Counted from the first letter of the stretch, positions 27,502-36,867 are shown. The stretch: DNA of 64,000 nt from Tenacibaculum dicentrarchi (GCF_900239345.1 NZ_OESZ01000023.1:186001-250000); one strand, 5' to 3'. A program made the numbers and translations. Notes: generated from the sequence alone by a model not told the origin.

Positions 27502-27625
27502 TTTTAGCTGATTTATTAAGCTGTTTTTGTTTTTATCCGATTAATTATATTTTAAATAGATACAATTACCAATTTGGCTATCTTCATTATAAAATCATTC
27601 TTTAACTTTGCCGAAAATACAATTT

Positions 27626-27841
27626 ATGTTTATTCCTTTTGCCACCATAGAATTTACCACAGGTAGAATCATTTTTTCAAGCTTATTTGTGCTCGTTTTT
27701 GTTATCGCTATGTGTTATAGCTATATAAAAGATGCTAAAAATAATAAAAAACATTATAAAAATACCGCTTTATTTGTAGCGATAGGTATTGTTACAGCTA
27801 TTGCCTTTTTATTACTTTCAAAATATTTAATTAACCGTTAA
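27626..27841 (+). CDS. small two-helix membrane protein
   Basis: This 71-residue protein has two hydrophobic helices, about 15-33 (RIIFSSLFVLVFVIAMCYSY) and 49-66 (ALFVAIGIVTAIAFLLLSKY), joined by a Lys/Asn-rich loop. I place the start at the ATG at 27626 rather than the TTG at 27608. No family is recognised, although similar short membrane proteins occur in Flavobacteriia. Repeat R2 copy c follows it. Confidence 0.65.
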   Translation: MFIPFATIEFTTGRIIFSSLFVLVFVIAMCYSYIKDAKNNKKHYKNTALFVAIGIVTAIAFLLLSKYLINR

Positions 27842-27865
27842 ATTATTTTTTATCGATTTTATTTA

Positions 27866-27958
27866 ATTTCTTAGGATAAAAAAATTACAACAGAAAAATA
27901 TAAAATCGCATCCGTCAACCTGAATTTAGTCTTTATTTAATTTTTAAACAGGCTCTAA
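27866..27958 (-). repeat. R2 MITE-like repeat, copy c (partial)
   Basis: On the plus strand it reads TTACAACAGAAAAATA, AAATCGCATCCGTCAACCTG, AATTTAGTCTTTATTTAATT and TTTAAACAGGCTC. This is the reverse complement of the right half of copy a, ending in an AAACAGG-type terminus. The GTCATGCTGAA half is missing. Confidence 0.65.
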
Positions 27959-27973
27959 ATTATTTTTATAAAT

Positions 27974-28972
27974 ATGGATTCATTAACACAAATTATATTA
28001 GGTGCCGCTGTTGGCGAAGCAGTTTTAGGAAAAAAGATTGGAAACAGGGCGATGTTTTACGGAGCAATTGCGGGTACAATTCCTGATTTAGATGTACTAG
28101 CTTCACTTTTTACCGATAAAGTTACCGCACTTTATTTGCATCGTGGTTTTACACATTCTATTATATTTTCGGTTATTTTTGCCCCTATTTTTGCATGGAT
28201 TGTAACCCGTTACGAAAAACATAAAAATATTAAAGATTGGGCGTGGCTTTTCTTTTTAGGATTTATAACCCATCCTATTTTAGATGCTCACACCACTTGG
28301 GGAACACAGTTATTTTGGCCTTTTGATATTCGCCTGGCCTTTAAAACTATTTTTGTTATTGACCCGCTTTATACTATTCCTTTTCTAGTTTTTCTGATTT
28401 TTGCCATGACACAAAAGCGGATAAGTGAAAAGCGTCGTTTTTATAATAAAATGGGATTAATTATCAGTTCGTCTTATTTAGTACTAACTTTTTTATTAAA
28501 ATGGTTGGCTTTTAATCAGTTTGAAAAAGCTTTAGAAAATCAAAACATCGAATATTTACAAATTGATACCAGACCTTCTGCTTTAAATACCATACTTTGG
28601 AGTGCTAATGTGCAAACAGAAGATGCCTTTTTATTGGCTAATTATTCTTTTTTTGATACAAAACCCATCACTTTTACCAAACATTTTAAAAAGCATCATT
28701 TATTAGGGAATCTTGCTAAAAATGAATCGGTTAAACGGATGATTTTTATTTCTGAAGGTTGGTTTACCATCAATAAAAAAAATGAAGAACTTTATTTTAA
28801 CGATTTAAGATTTGGGCTTTTAAGTATGAATCCAAATGCTGAAAATTTTGTTTTTAAATATAAAATGACAGTTGATAACTCAGGCGAAGTAATTTTTACA
28901 GAACAACCCAAAGATAATCGTGATGGAAAAAAATTACTTACTGAATTATGGACGCGTTTAAAAGGAAATTAA
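27974..28972 (+). CDS. membrane-bound metal-dependent hydrolase (YdjM/DUF457 family)
   Basis: This 332-residue membrane protein of the YdjM/YfhO-like family begins MDSLTQIILGAAVGEAVLGK and has GAIAGTIPDLDVLASL, LYLHRGFTHSIIFS and GFITHPILDAHTTWGTQLFWP. These His and Asp residues are the expected metal ligands of this class of predicted hydrolases. There are about four hydrophobic helices in the first 180 residues, then a soluble beta-rich domain. The substrate is unknown; E. coli YdjM is LexA-controlled. It is flanked by two partial R2 repeats in the same orientation (27866 and 29037), so the gene may lie within a mobilised segment. Confidence 0.86.
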   Translation: MDSLTQIILGAAVGEAVLGKKIGNRAMFYGAIAGTIPDLDVLASLFTDKVTALYLHRGFTHSIIFSVIFAPIFAWIVTRYEKHKNIKDWAWLFFLGFITHPILDAHTTWGTQLFWPFDIRLAFKTIFVIDPLYTIPFLVFLIFAMTQKRISEKRRFYNKMGLIISSSYLVLTFLLKWLAFNQFEKALENQNIEYLQIDTRPSALNTILWSANVQTEDAFLLANYSFFDTKPITFTKHFKKHHLLGNLAKNESVKRMIFISEGWFTINKKNEELYFNDLRFGLLSMNPNAENFVFKYKMTVDNSGEVIFTEQPKDNRDGKKLLTELWTRLKGN

Positions 28973-28992
28973 CCCCCCTTTATCAAAATCAA

Positions 28993-29025
28993 AAAAAACC
29001 GATACTAAAATAGCATCGGTTTTTT
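28993..29025. terminator. intrinsic terminator hairpin
   Basis: AAAAACCGAT, loop ACTAAAATAGC, ATCGGTTTTTTC. Between convergent genes, mainly serving the hydrolase. Confidence 0.8.
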
Positions 29026-29036
29026 CATTTTATTAA

Positions 29037-29132
29037 GAAATCGCATTCTGAATTGCTGTATTTTTCCTGTTGATGTGATGCTGAAATAAATTCAGCATGA
29101 CCAGAATTTAGTCTTTTTTAATTTTTAACAGG
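29037..29132 (-). repeat. R2 MITE-like repeat, copy d (partial)
   Basis: Contains GATGCTGAAATAAATTCAGC (inverted repeat), then ATGACCAGAATTTAGTC and AATTTTTAACAGGT. The last part matches copy c and runs into the coding end of the M49 peptidase gene, including its stop codon. Confidence 0.65.
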
Positions 29133-31178
29133 TAAAAAACTATGATTTTTAGCATAAAACTTCATTTGCTCTTCAAAGGTTTTAGGCTGAGTAACTTTTA
29201 CATCGGTAATACTACCTTTTGCATCGGTTATCGGTACTAAAACAGGGTTTACAAAACCGCTATAAGGCGCAGAAGTAAATTGTTTATTACGCTCTAAAAC
29301 TTCCTTGTGTAATGCCTGATCTACTTTAACACCATATCCTTCAACCAAGGCTTTTGCGGCATCAAAATCTCCTTCTGATTTAATTCGTTGCGCTTCTTTT
29401 AACAAACGACCGAAAATTTCACGAAGTTTCATATAATCATGTACAACAAAATAGGTTTTACCATCTTTGGTTACTTTTTCAATAACATTCTCTTTTTTTC
29501 CTTGTTCAAAAGCCCAAGCCGAAACCCATTGACGGTTTACCATGTGGTCTTCTTCAATATCATCGCCTAATTTAATACGGATTAATTGCGCCATTAAACC
29601 ATTTCTAATATACCCATCGTAAGCTGCTTTCCCTACTTCTTTCCAGTCAGAAACCAAGCCTAATTCTTGTAATTTAGGATCCATTAAATAATACAATCCT
29701 ACTAAATCAGCCCTTCCTTCTTCCATGGTCGATGCGTAATTTTTTAAGGTTTCTTTTGGTTGCCCAATTCCTTTATTTATCTGCCCAGAAGCATGCCCGA
29801 TTACCTCATGTAAAGCGGTGTGTAATTTATCGGCTAATTTACCGTGTGCAAGCTCTAAAGCTACTTCTTCTTTACTGTAAGCAAATTCTTTTAACCTTCC
29901 TGAACCCCCTGCATTTCCATAAGCGCCAATAATATTTCCTAACGAAACTGACTTTGAACCATGTTGCTGACGAATCCAATTATTGTTTGGTAAATTTACC
30001 CCGATTGGCGTACTTGGCGAAGCGTCTCCTGCCTCTCCCGCTACATTTACGGTTTTATAAGACACTCCTACTACATTTTGTTTTTTATGTGCTGGCGATA
30101 AAGGCGCATTATCTTCAAACCATTGTGCGTTTTCAGATAAAACCTTCATCTTTTTAGACATGTCAAAATCTTTTATTTGCACCACCGTTTCGTACGAACC
30201 TCTATATCCTTTTGGGTCATTATATACTTCGATAAAACCATTTATCCAATCAATATTTCCTTCTGTAGATGTTGCCCAAGCAATGCAATATTCATCCCAA
30301 ACATCTAAACTTCCTGTTTTATAATACTCCATTAACAAGCCTAAAGCCTTTGCTTGTTTTTGATTTTCGGCAACTTCTTTTGCTTTGTCTAGCCAAAAAA
30401 TAATAGTGTCAATTGCGCCACCGTACATTCCGCACGATTTCCATACTTTTTCTACTAATTTTCCGTTTTCACGAACTAATTTCGAGTTTAAACCTGCTTC
30501 TATTGGCTTACTAGCATCTTTTCCTTTGTATGCTGTTTTGTAAAAAGCTTCAACCTCTTTACTAGTAATATCTGCTCCGTAAAAATTAATTGCCGATGCC
30601 AAAACATTATCGACACCTGCTTTTTTGTTTACTTTTTTAGCGTCTTTATCATTAAAAATGACCTCTAAAGCTTCTTCGGATAAATTTGCTTTTGTTTGCT
30701 TTAATAAATCTGCTAAATATTCTTTAGAAAAATCAGGTTTAATTTTATCGTTCGAATAATGATGATGAATTCCGTTCGAAAACCAAACACGTTTTAAATA
30801 GGTCGTAAATTTTTTAAAATCTTCACTGTTTTTATCGCCTGAAAAATTAGTATTAATATGCTCTAAAGCTTTTCTAATTTCAAGATTGTGACGGTAATTT
30901 TGATCCCACATAATATCTCGCCCTGCCAAACCTGCTTGGGTTAAATAATACACCAACTTTTTTTCTTTTAAGGTTAGTGCTTCAAATCCTGGAATTTGAT
31001 ACCTCAACACTTTAATGTCGGCAAATTGCTCTACCTCATAGTTAAATTTTAAAACATCAGAAACTTCTTTCTTTACCTCTTTACTTACTGCTTCTTTGGC
31101 ATCTTTTTTAGCATCTAGTCCACAAGAAACCAATACGCTAACCGCTGCGGCAGTACAAAGTATTTGTTTGATTTTCAT
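29118..31178 (-). CDS. dipeptidyl-peptidase III family zinc metallopeptidase (M49), lipoprotein
   Basis: This 686-residue protein of the M49 (DPP III) family removes dipeptides from the N-termini of peptides. The zinc site is HEVIGHASGQ (about residue 455, HExxGH form), with the third ligand in EEGRADLVGLYYL about 30-50 residues later. A lipoprotein signal peptide (AAVSVLVSCGLD) suggests it is anchored in the envelope rather than cytoplasmic as in yeast. The last four residues (PVKN) and the stop lie in the end of repeat R2 copy d, so the extreme C-terminus was probably altered by insertion. It is a single gene ahead of tag on the minus strand. Confidence 0.9.
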   Translation of the reverse strand: MKIKQILCTAAAVSVLVSCGLDAKKDAKEAVSKEVKKEVSDVLKFNYEVEQFADIKVLRYQIPGFEALTLKEKKLVYYLTQAGLAGRDIMWDQNYRHNLEIRKALEHINTNFSGDKNSEDFKKFTTYLKRVWFSNGIHHHYSNDKIKPDFSKEYLADLLKQTKANLSEEALEVIFNDKDAKKVNKKAGVDNVLASAINFYGADITSKEVEAFYKTAYKGKDASKPIEAGLNSKLVRENGKLVEKVWKSCGMYGGAIDTIIFWLDKAKEVAENQKQAKALGLLMEYYKTGSLDVWDEYCIAWATSTEGNIDWINGFIEVYNDPKGYRGSYETVVQIKDFDMSKKMKVLSENAQWFEDNAPLSPAHKKQNVVGVSYKTVNVAGEAGDASPSTPIGVNLPNNNWIRQQHGSKSVSLGNIIGAYGNAGGSGRLKEFAYSKEEVALELAHGKLADKLHTALHEVIGHASGQINKGIGQPKETLKNYASTMEEGRADLVGLYYLMDPKLQELGLVSDWKEVGKAAYDGYIRNGLMAQLIRIKLGDDIEEDHMVNRQWVSAWAFEQGKKENVIEKVTKDGKTYFVVHDYMKLREIFGRLLKEAQRIKSEGDFDAAKALVEGYGVKVDQALHKEVLERNKQFTSAPYSGFVNPVLVPITDAKGSITDVKVTQPKTFEEQMKFYAKNHSFLPVKN

Positions 31179-31222
31179 TTTTATGATTTTAAATTGTTTT
31201 TCTGCCGATAAAGATACAAATT

Positions 31223-31783
31223 TTAAAATTTAGGATGCTTAAAGCAATTTGTTGTATGGTCATTAACCATGCCTATTGCCTGCATATAAGCATACATTAT
31301 TGTGTCGCCTACAAACTTAAATCCACGCTTTTTTAAATTCGTTGAAATTTGTGTTGACAAAACCGTTTTAACAGGTGTTTCGGCAGTTATTTTAAAGTTA
31401 TTATAAATCGGTTTTCCTTGTACAAAACTCCAAATATAGGTTGAAAAAGACCCAAACTCTTTTTGAATTTCTATAAAAAGTTTGGCATTTAAAATAGCCG
31501 ATTTAATTTTTAGTCGATGTCTTATAATTCCTTTATTTTGAAGTAGTTCTTGGTATTTATCTTCATCGTAATTGGCAATTTTAGTGTAATCAAAATTATC
31601 GAAAGCGAGGCGGAAATTTTCTCGTTTCTTTAATATCGTAATCCAACTTAAACCCGCTTGAAAACTTTCTAAAATTAAAAACTCAAACAAAACGGCATCA
31701 TCATATACGGGAACTCCCCACTCGGTATCGTGGTATTTTATATAGGATAAATCATCTGTAACCCATGAACATCTTTTTTTCAT
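31223..31783 (-). CDS. tag: DNA-3-methyladenine glycosylase I
   Basis: Tag excises 3-methyladenine from alkylated DNA. The 186-residue protein starts MKKRCSWVTDDLSYIKYHDT then EWGVPVYDD, with the first zinc-binding Cys and His. It then has LFEFLILESFQAGLSWITIL and KRENFRLAFDNFD, and ends with MVNDHTTNCFKHPKF, whose His and Cys complete the zinc snap. All are family hallmarks. It is a single minus-strand gene, 44 bases upstream of the M49 peptidase gene in transcription order, so co-transcription is possible. Confidence 0.94.
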   Translation of the reverse strand: MKKRCSWVTDDLSYIKYHDTEWGVPVYDDAVLFEFLILESFQAGLSWITILKKRENFRLAFDNFDYTKIANYDEDKYQELLQNKGIIRHRLKIKSAILNAKLFIEIQKEFGSFSTYIWSFVQGKPIYNNFKITAETPVKTVLSTQISTNLKKRGFKFVGDTIMYAYMQAIGMVNDHTTNCFKHPKF

Positions 31784-31881
31784 TTTTGATTTTTTTGATT
31801 CTGAAATGTACTATTTAAATAGCTTAAAAAAATATAAGTGTTCTACTTTTTTTATCAAAGCTAAAAATATGCTGATAAGCC

Positions 31882-31963
31882 TAGCCCCGATTGAGCAATT
31901 GTTTGAGCTCCTTTTTTGATTTTTTTCAAAAAAGAGCGAGTGCGGAAAGCGGGAAATAGCTCC
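31882..31963 (+). repeat. R1 hairpin repeat, copy 3
   Basis: TAGCCCCGATTGAGCAATT, GTTTGAGCTC, arms CTTTTTTGA and TCAAAAAAG, then AGCGAGTGCGGAAAGCGGG and AAATAGCTCC. It is the shortest arm version. It occupies most of the gap between tag and sppA; the rest is AT-rich promoter DNA with TATATTTG near 32048. Confidence 0.86.
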
Positions 31964-32074
31964 AAATAATTTTTATTTTTATACGGATAAAAAAGATAAT
32001 GTTAAATCGATTTTTTGTTAGATACTAAACTTAGCGTAAAACTGTATATTTGCTTAAAAAATTAATACTATTAT

Positions 32075-33832
32075 ATGAAATTTTTACGAAATTTACTCGC
32101 ATCAATTACAGGCTTTTTTATCGCCATATTTTTACTATTTTTCTTCTTTATCGCCATTGCCGCCGTTGTAGGCTCAGGGATGGGTTCTGATGAAAAAATA
32201 GTGGTAAAATCGAATTCTGTTTTACAGTTAGACTTGGCGATGCCTATAAAAGATTATGCGCCAAAAGACGATAATCCGTTAGCAGAAGTCTTAGAATTAG
32301 CCGATGAAAAATTAGCCTTAAACAAGATTATAAATGCTATTGAAAATGCTAAAACCGATGCTAAAATTAAAGGAATTAGCATTAAAACAATAGGTGTAAA
32401 TGCTGGTATTGCACAAACACAAGCGATTCGAAATAAAATTGAAGAATTTAAAGAAAGTGGAAAATTTGTATATGCTTATAATGATGTTTATACGCAAAAA
32501 AACTACTATTTAAGTTCGGTTGCCGATAGTATATTTTTAAATCCTGTGGGCGCTATCGATTTTAAAGGATTATCAACAGAAATTTTATATTATAAAGATT
32601 TTGAAGATAAATTTGGCGTTAAAATGGAAGTTATTCGTCACGGAAAATACAAAAGTGCGGTAGAGCCGTATTTATTAAACGAAATGAGTGATGCCAACCG
32701 TGAGCAAACTACGTCTCTTTTAAAATCTATTTGGTCGGAAATTACAGCAGATGTTTCTAAAAGTAGAAATATTTCTGTTGAAAAATTAAATATTATTGCC
32801 GATAATGCCAATGGTAGAAATGCCGAATTAGCTAAAGAAAATAAGTTAATTGATGCCATTATTTATGAAGATCAGTACAAAGAAAAATTAGCTATTAATA
32901 CTGATAAAAAAGTACATACTATTTCTTTAGCTGATTATATAAAATCAGGAAAAGGACGCATTTCATCTTCGGCTAAAAATAAAATTGCGGTTATTTATGC
33001 GCAGGGAGAAATTAGATATGCCAAAGGAAATGAAAATATTATTGGGCAAGAAGTTACCAATAAAGCCATTCGAAAAGCTCGTAAAGATAAAAATGTAAAA
33101 GCTATTGTATTGCGTGTAAATTCACCTGGTGGAAGCGCCTTAGCTTCTGAACTTATTTGGCGTGAATTAGAATTGGCGAAAAAAGAAAAACCTTTAGTGG
33201 TTTCTATGGGGAATTTAGCCGCTTCGGGTGGTTATTATATTGCTTGTAATGCCGATAAAATTATTGCTGAACCTACAACTATTACAGGTTCTATTGGTGT
33301 TTTTGGAGCAGTTCCTAACTTTCATAAATTAGCAGGTTTTATGGGGATTAACGCTGAGCAGGTATCTACAAATAGTAACCCTAATTACAGTGTTTTTGAG
33401 CCGATAAATGACAAGTTTTATAATGTTACCAAACAAGGTGTTGAGCATATTTATACCGTTTTTGTAAACCGTGTTGCTGCAGGAAGAAATATGACTTTTG
33501 AGCAAGTAAATAACGTGGCTCAAGGACGTGTTTGGACAGGTAAACAAGCTGTTGAAAATGGTTTGGTTGACCAACTTGGTAACTTAAATGATGCCATTGC
33601 TGTTGCTGCAAATTTAGCCGAAATTGAAAGCTATAGAGTACGTAATTACCCTGTTTACAAAAAAGATTTTAAAGAAACTTTTAACCTTTCTCTTTTTGCT
33701 AAAGCATCAAAAGAAGATATTTTAAAAGAAGCTTTAGGTGATGAAAATTATGAGTTATACAATAACATTAATGAGCTAAAAAAATTAGAAGGAATTCAGG
33801 CGAGAATGCCGTATATTCTTCAGATAAAATAA
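32075..33832 (+). CDS. sppA: signal peptide peptidase SppA
   Basis: SppA is a membrane-anchored serine protease that degrades cleaved signal peptides. The 585-residue protein has one N-terminal membrane segment (about 8-35) and two tandem S49 domains. The Lys of the Ser/Lys dyad lies in the first domain (VIRHGKYKSAVEPYLL, residues about 188-203). The nucleophile Ser lies in the second (VVSMGNLAASGGYYIACNAD). NSPGGSALASELIWREL and TTITGSIGVFGAVPNFHKL also match. Length is normal for the 67-kDa type. It is a single gene with a clear bidirectional terminator after it. Confidence 0.94.
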   Translation: MKFLRNLLASITGFFIAIFLLFFFFIAIAAVVGSGMGSDEKIVVKSNSVLQLDLAMPIKDYAPKDDNPLAEVLELADEKLALNKIINAIENAKTDAKIKGISIKTIGVNAGIAQTQAIRNKIEEFKESGKFVYAYNDVYTQKNYYLSSVADSIFLNPVGAIDFKGLSTEILYYKDFEDKFGVKMEVIRHGKYKSAVEPYLLNEMSDANREQTTSLLKSIWSEITADVSKSRNISVEKLNIIADNANGRNAELAKENKLIDAIIYEDQYKEKLAINTDKKVHTISLADYIKSGKGRISSSAKNKIAVIYAQGEIRYAKGNENIIGQEVTNKAIRKARKDKNVKAIVLRVNSPGGSALASELIWRELELAKKEKPLVVSMGNLAASGGYYIACNADKIIAEPTTITGSIGVFGAVPNFHKLAGFMGINAEQVSTNSNPNYSVFEPINDKFYNVTKQGVEHIYTVFVNRVAAGRNMTFEQVNNVAQGRVWTGKQAVENGLVDQLGNLNDAIAVAANLAEIESYRVRNYPVYKKDFKETFNLSLFAKASKEDILKEALGDENYELYNNINELKKLEGIQARMPYILQIK

Positions 33833-33851
33833 GTTTTTAGTAAATTTTATA

Positions 33852-33888
33852 AAAAAATCCTTGATACAAATTGTATCAAGGATTTTTT
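33852..33888. terminator. bidirectional terminator between sppA and metK
   Basis: AAAAATCCTTGATAC, loop AAATT, GTATCAAGGATTTTTT. The perfect stem of 12 or more bp lies between convergent genes. Confidence 0.88.
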
Positions 33889-33922
33889 ATTATAAATATT
33901 TTAAAATAAAATTAGGGATTTA

Positions 33923-35179
33923 TTACAAACCGAAATTTTCTTTAATTACATCAACATAATCTAATTTTTCCCAAGTAAATGTTTCTACTTCTTGCGAAAC
34001 AGTTTCGCCCATCGGGTTTGAAAAAGTTACTGTTTTAATTTCTGATTTTCTTCCCATATGCCCGTAAGCAGCAGTTTCAGAATAAATTGGCGTTCTTAAT
34101 TTTAAACGTTGCTCGATAAAATAAGGACGCATATCAAAAATGCTTTCTACTATTTTACTGATTTCTCCGTCTGTTTTATCAACTGTTGAAGTTCCGTAAG
34201 TTTCTACATTAATGCTCGTTGGTTTTGCAACTCCAATAGCGTATGAAACTTGTACTAAAACTTCTTTACATAATCCTGAAGCTACTAAATTCTTAGCAAT
34301 ATGACGTGTTGCATAGGCTCCAGAACGATCTACTTTCGATGGGTCTTTTCCTGAAAAAGCTCCACCTCCGTGTGCTCCTTTTCCTCCGTAAGTATCAACA
34401 ATAATTTTACGCCCTGTTAAACCTGTATCTCCGTGAGGTCCTCCAATTACGAAAACACCTGTTGGGTTAATATGATAGGTTATATTATCAGTAAATAATT
34501 TTTGAATATTCGCTGGTAATTTTGCAACTACTCTTGGAATTAAAATAGAAACAATATCTTTTTTAATTTTAGCTAACATTACTGCATCATCGGCATCAAA
34601 ATCATCGTGCTGTGTAGAAATTACAATGGCATCGATTCTTTGTGGCACGTTATCGTCAGAATATTCAATAGTTACTTGCGATTTTGCATCGGGACGTAAA
34701 TAGGTAATATCTTTATTTTCTCTACGTAATTCAGCTAATTCGATTAACAAACGGTGCGATAAATCTAAGGCTAACGGCATGTAATTTTGCGTTTCATCGG
34801 TTGCATAACCAAACATCATTCCTTGGTCTCCCGCTCCTTGATCTTCAGGATTTGCTCTTACTACTCCTTGATTTATATCTGGAGATTGCTCATGAATTGC
34901 CGAAAAAACACCACAAGAACTACCATCGAACATATATTCGCTTTTGGTGTATCCTATTTTGTTAATTACATCACGTGCAATTTTTTGAACATCTAAATAT
35001 GTTTTAGATTTTACTTCACCAGCTAAAACTACCTGTCCTGTGGTTACTAAAGTTTCACAAGCTACTTTTGATGCTTTATCAAAAGCTAAAAAATTATCTA
35101 TTAAAGCATCAGAAATTTGATCTGCTACTTTATCTGGATGTCCTTCAGAAACACTTTCCGAAGTAAATAAATATGACAT
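33923..35179 (-). CDS. metK: S-adenosylmethionine synthetase
   Basis: MetK makes SAM from methionine and ATP. The 418-residue protein has [20 protein letters not shown] then [42 protein letters not shown] and [19 protein letters not shown], all family signatures. Length is slightly above the 384 of E. coli, as usual for Bacteroidota. About 75-140 bases upstream of its start is a SAM-II-like RNA element, giving feedback control by the product. It is a single gene, divergent from trxA. Confidence 0.97.
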   Translation of the reverse strand: MSYLFTSESVSEGHPDKVADQISDALIDNFLAFDKASKVACETLVTTGQVVLAGEVKSKTYLDVQKIARDVINKIGYTKSEYMFDGSSCGVFSAIHEQSPDINQGVVRANPEDQGAGDQGMMFGYATDETQNYMPLALDLSHRLLIELAELRRENKDITYLRPDAKSQVTIEYSDDNVPQRIDAIVISTQHDDFDADDAVMLAKIKKDIVSILIPRVVAKLPANIQKLFTDNITYHINPTGVFVIGGPHGDTGLTGRKIIVDTYGGKGAHGGGAFSGKDPSKVDRSGAYATRHIAKNLVASGLCKEVLVQVSYAIGVAKPTSINVETYGTSTVDKTDGEISKIVESIFDMRPYFIEQRLKLRTPIYSETAAYGHMGRKSEIKTVTFSNPMGETVSQEVETFTWEKLDYVDVIKENFGL

Positions 35180-35254
35180 AAAACTGCTATTTTTTTAAAT
35201 TAGAAAAAAGAAAAACTTGAGATTGCTTAAATAACTTAAAAGGAGTAGATATTT

Positions 35255-35319
35255 ACTGCTTTAGCTTTTTAGTATGAACTTGTGTTCAATGAGGTTGCAA
35301 TCAGTCAAATTTTTCCTCG
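35255..35319 (-). promoter_or_regulatory. SAM-II-type riboswitch upstream of metK
   Basis: Read on the minus strand: GAGG, then AATTTGACTGATTGCAA, then CCTC pairing with GAGG (stem P1). A small hairpin TGAAC/GTTCA follows, and then AGCTAAAGCAGT. The loop AATTTGACTGATTGCAA matches the SAM-II loop pattern GAUUU...UUGCA, and the 3' GCTAAA block is also conserved. CAGT at the 3' end can pair with ACTG in the loop, making the H-type pseudoknot of SAM-II. The extra hairpin between P1 and the GCTAAA block is an insertion relative to the minimal form. The 341-base metK-trxA gap otherwise holds promoters. A possible metK -7 box TAAGTTTG lies further upstream. Confidence 0.85.
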
Positions 35320-35447
35320 AAAATTATGGGGCTAAGTTATTGATTATTTTACACACACAAAAACAAACTTACAGCGAAATGAAAATCCGTTAAAAAACAA
35401 AATAGAAACTATTGATGTGATCATAATAAAAAGTAATTTTTGTAGAA

Positions 35448-35477
35448 TTGCATTGCTAAAATATTTGATTACTTTTG
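35448..35477 (+). promoter_or_regulatory. Bacteroidota-type promoter for trxA
   Basis: TTG at 35448-35450, 19 bases, TACTTTTG at 35470-35477, 43 bases before the trxA ATG. Confidence 0.72.
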
Positions 35478-35520
35478 TAGTATAATAAACAAGAAAATAA
35501 CCTAATTAAAATATAAAAAA

Positions 35521-35838
35521 ATGGCATTAGAAATTACAGACGCAAACTTCGAAGAGTTAGTATTAAAATCAGACAAACCAGTATTAGTTGATTTCTGGGC
35601 AGCATGGTGTGGTCCTTGTAGAATGGTAGGTCCTATTGTTGACGAAATTGGTAACGAATATGAAGGAAAAGCTGTTGTTGGTAAAGTTGATGTTGACAAT
35701 AACCAAGAATTTGCGGCTAAATATGGTGTAAGAAATATTCCTACTGTATTAGTATTTAAAAACGGTGAAGTCGTAGACAAACAAGTTGGTGCAGCTCCTA
35801 AAAAAGCATATACTGATAAAATTGATGCTGCTTTATAA
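35521..35838 (+). CDS. trxA: thioredoxin
   Basis: TrxA is the general cytoplasmic protein-disulfide reductase. The 105-residue protein has the active site DFWAAWCGPCRMVGPI (WCGPC), the cis-Pro block RNIPTVLVFKNGEVV and KVDVDNNQEFAAKYGV, all canonical. Codon use is more GC-balanced than most neighbours, as in highly expressed genes. It has its own promoter at 35448 and a terminator at 35872. No partner is encoded nearby. Confidence 0.97.
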   Translation: MALEITDANFEELVLKSDKPVLVDFWAAWCGPCRMVGPIVDEIGNEYEGKAVVGKVDVDNNQEFAAKYGVRNIPTVLVFKNGEVVDKQVGAAPKKAYTDKIDAAL

Positions 35839-35871
35839 GCCGTATTTTTTATAAGATATCATTAATATATT

Positions 35872-35904
35872 AAAAGGTTTGGCTATTTGTCAAACCTTTT
35901 TTTT
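35872..35904 (+). terminator. intrinsic terminator hairpin
   Basis: AAAAGGTTTG, loop GCTATTTGT, CAAACCTTTTTTTT. Follows trxA. An apparent N-terminal extension of the next gene reads through it, which argues for the later ATG. Confidence 0.85.
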
Positions 35905-35917
35905 ATTTTCGAAAGAT

Positions 35918-36841
35918 ATGATTGATATCAAAACAATTTCTTCGGATATTAAAAACCTTGAATTACTAGCCAAGCAAGTCGTTGAAGGTTTTATTACAGG
36001 CATACATAAAAGTCCTTTTCATGGGTTTTCGGTAGAATTCTCGGAGCATAAACTCTATAATAAAGGTGAAAGTACCCGTCATATAGATTGGAAGCTATTT
36101 GCTAAAACCGAAAAATTATACATCAAAAAATATGAAGAAGAAACCAATTTAAGGTGTCATATTATTATTGATAATTCGGCTTCAATGCACTACCCTATTA
36201 TTAAAAATCAAACAATCAACCACTTAAATAAAGTTAGTTTTTCGGCAGTTGCCGCAGCTTGCTTGATGGAAATTTTAAAAAAGCAACGAGATGCTGTTGG
36301 TTTGAGTATTTATTCGGATAGTTACGAATATTACGCACCCGAAAAAGGAAGCGAGCGTCATCATAAAATGTTATTGAATCAATTAGATAATTTATTAGTA
36401 TCAACAAGTAAGACGAGTACAGAAACCTATCAATATTTACATGAAATAGCCGAAAAAATACATCGTCGTTCTTTGATCTTTTTATTTACCGATATGTTTC
36501 AGACTACAAAAAATGAAGAAGAATTATTTGACGCTTTACGACATTTAAAATTCAATAAACATGAGGTAATTTTGTTTCACACCTATGATAAAAAGACGGA
36601 ATTGCTATTTAATTTTGATAATAGCCCCAAAAAATTTGTAGATATTGAAACCGGGGAAGAAATAAATTTACATCCTGATAATATTCAAAAAAAATATACA
36701 GCATTTAGTAAATTACAACACAAAAACTTAAAAAACAAATGCTTACAATATAAAATAGATTACATTCCTGTTGATATAAACGAAGGTTTTGACAAAATAT
36801 TAACCGCTTACTTGGTTAGTAGACAAAAAAAACATCAATAA
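35918..36841 (+). CDS. DUF58 domain protein
   Basis: I start at the ATG at 35918 (307 residues), after the trxA terminator. DUF58 proteins have a von Willebrand A-like fold and usually work with a MoxR ATPase and BatA/BatB partners. Visible blocks are GIHKSPFHGFSVEFSEHKLY, GESTRHIDWKLFAKTEKLYI and KKYEEETNLRCHIIIDNSAS. The MIDAS-like DNSAS is followed by a second Thr and Asp region (FLFTDMFQ). No MoxR or Bat gene is adjacent, so the usual operon is split here. Function in envelope or stress adaptation is inference from family. Confidence 0.9.
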   Translation: MIDIKTISSDIKNLELLAKQVVEGFITGIHKSPFHGFSVEFSEHKLYNKGESTRHIDWKLFAKTEKLYIKKYEEETNLRCHIIIDNSASMHYPIIKNQTINHLNKVSFSAVAAACLMEILKKQRDAVGLSIYSDSYEYYAPEKGSERHHKMLLNQLDNLLVSTSKTSTETYQYLHEIAEKIHRRSLIFLFTDMFQTTKNEEELFDALRHLKFNKHEVILFHTYDKKTELLFNFDNSPKKFVDIETGEEINLHPDNIQKKYTAFSKLQHKNLKNKCLQYKIDYIPVDINEGFDKILTAYLVSRQKKHQ

Positions 36842-36867
36842 TCTTTTTTCAATTAAGAAAAAGGTCT

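Noticed and set aside
29732..30157. Plus-strand reading frames inside the M49 peptidase gene
   Set aside because: They are antisense shadows; the minus-strand gene has full family motifs.
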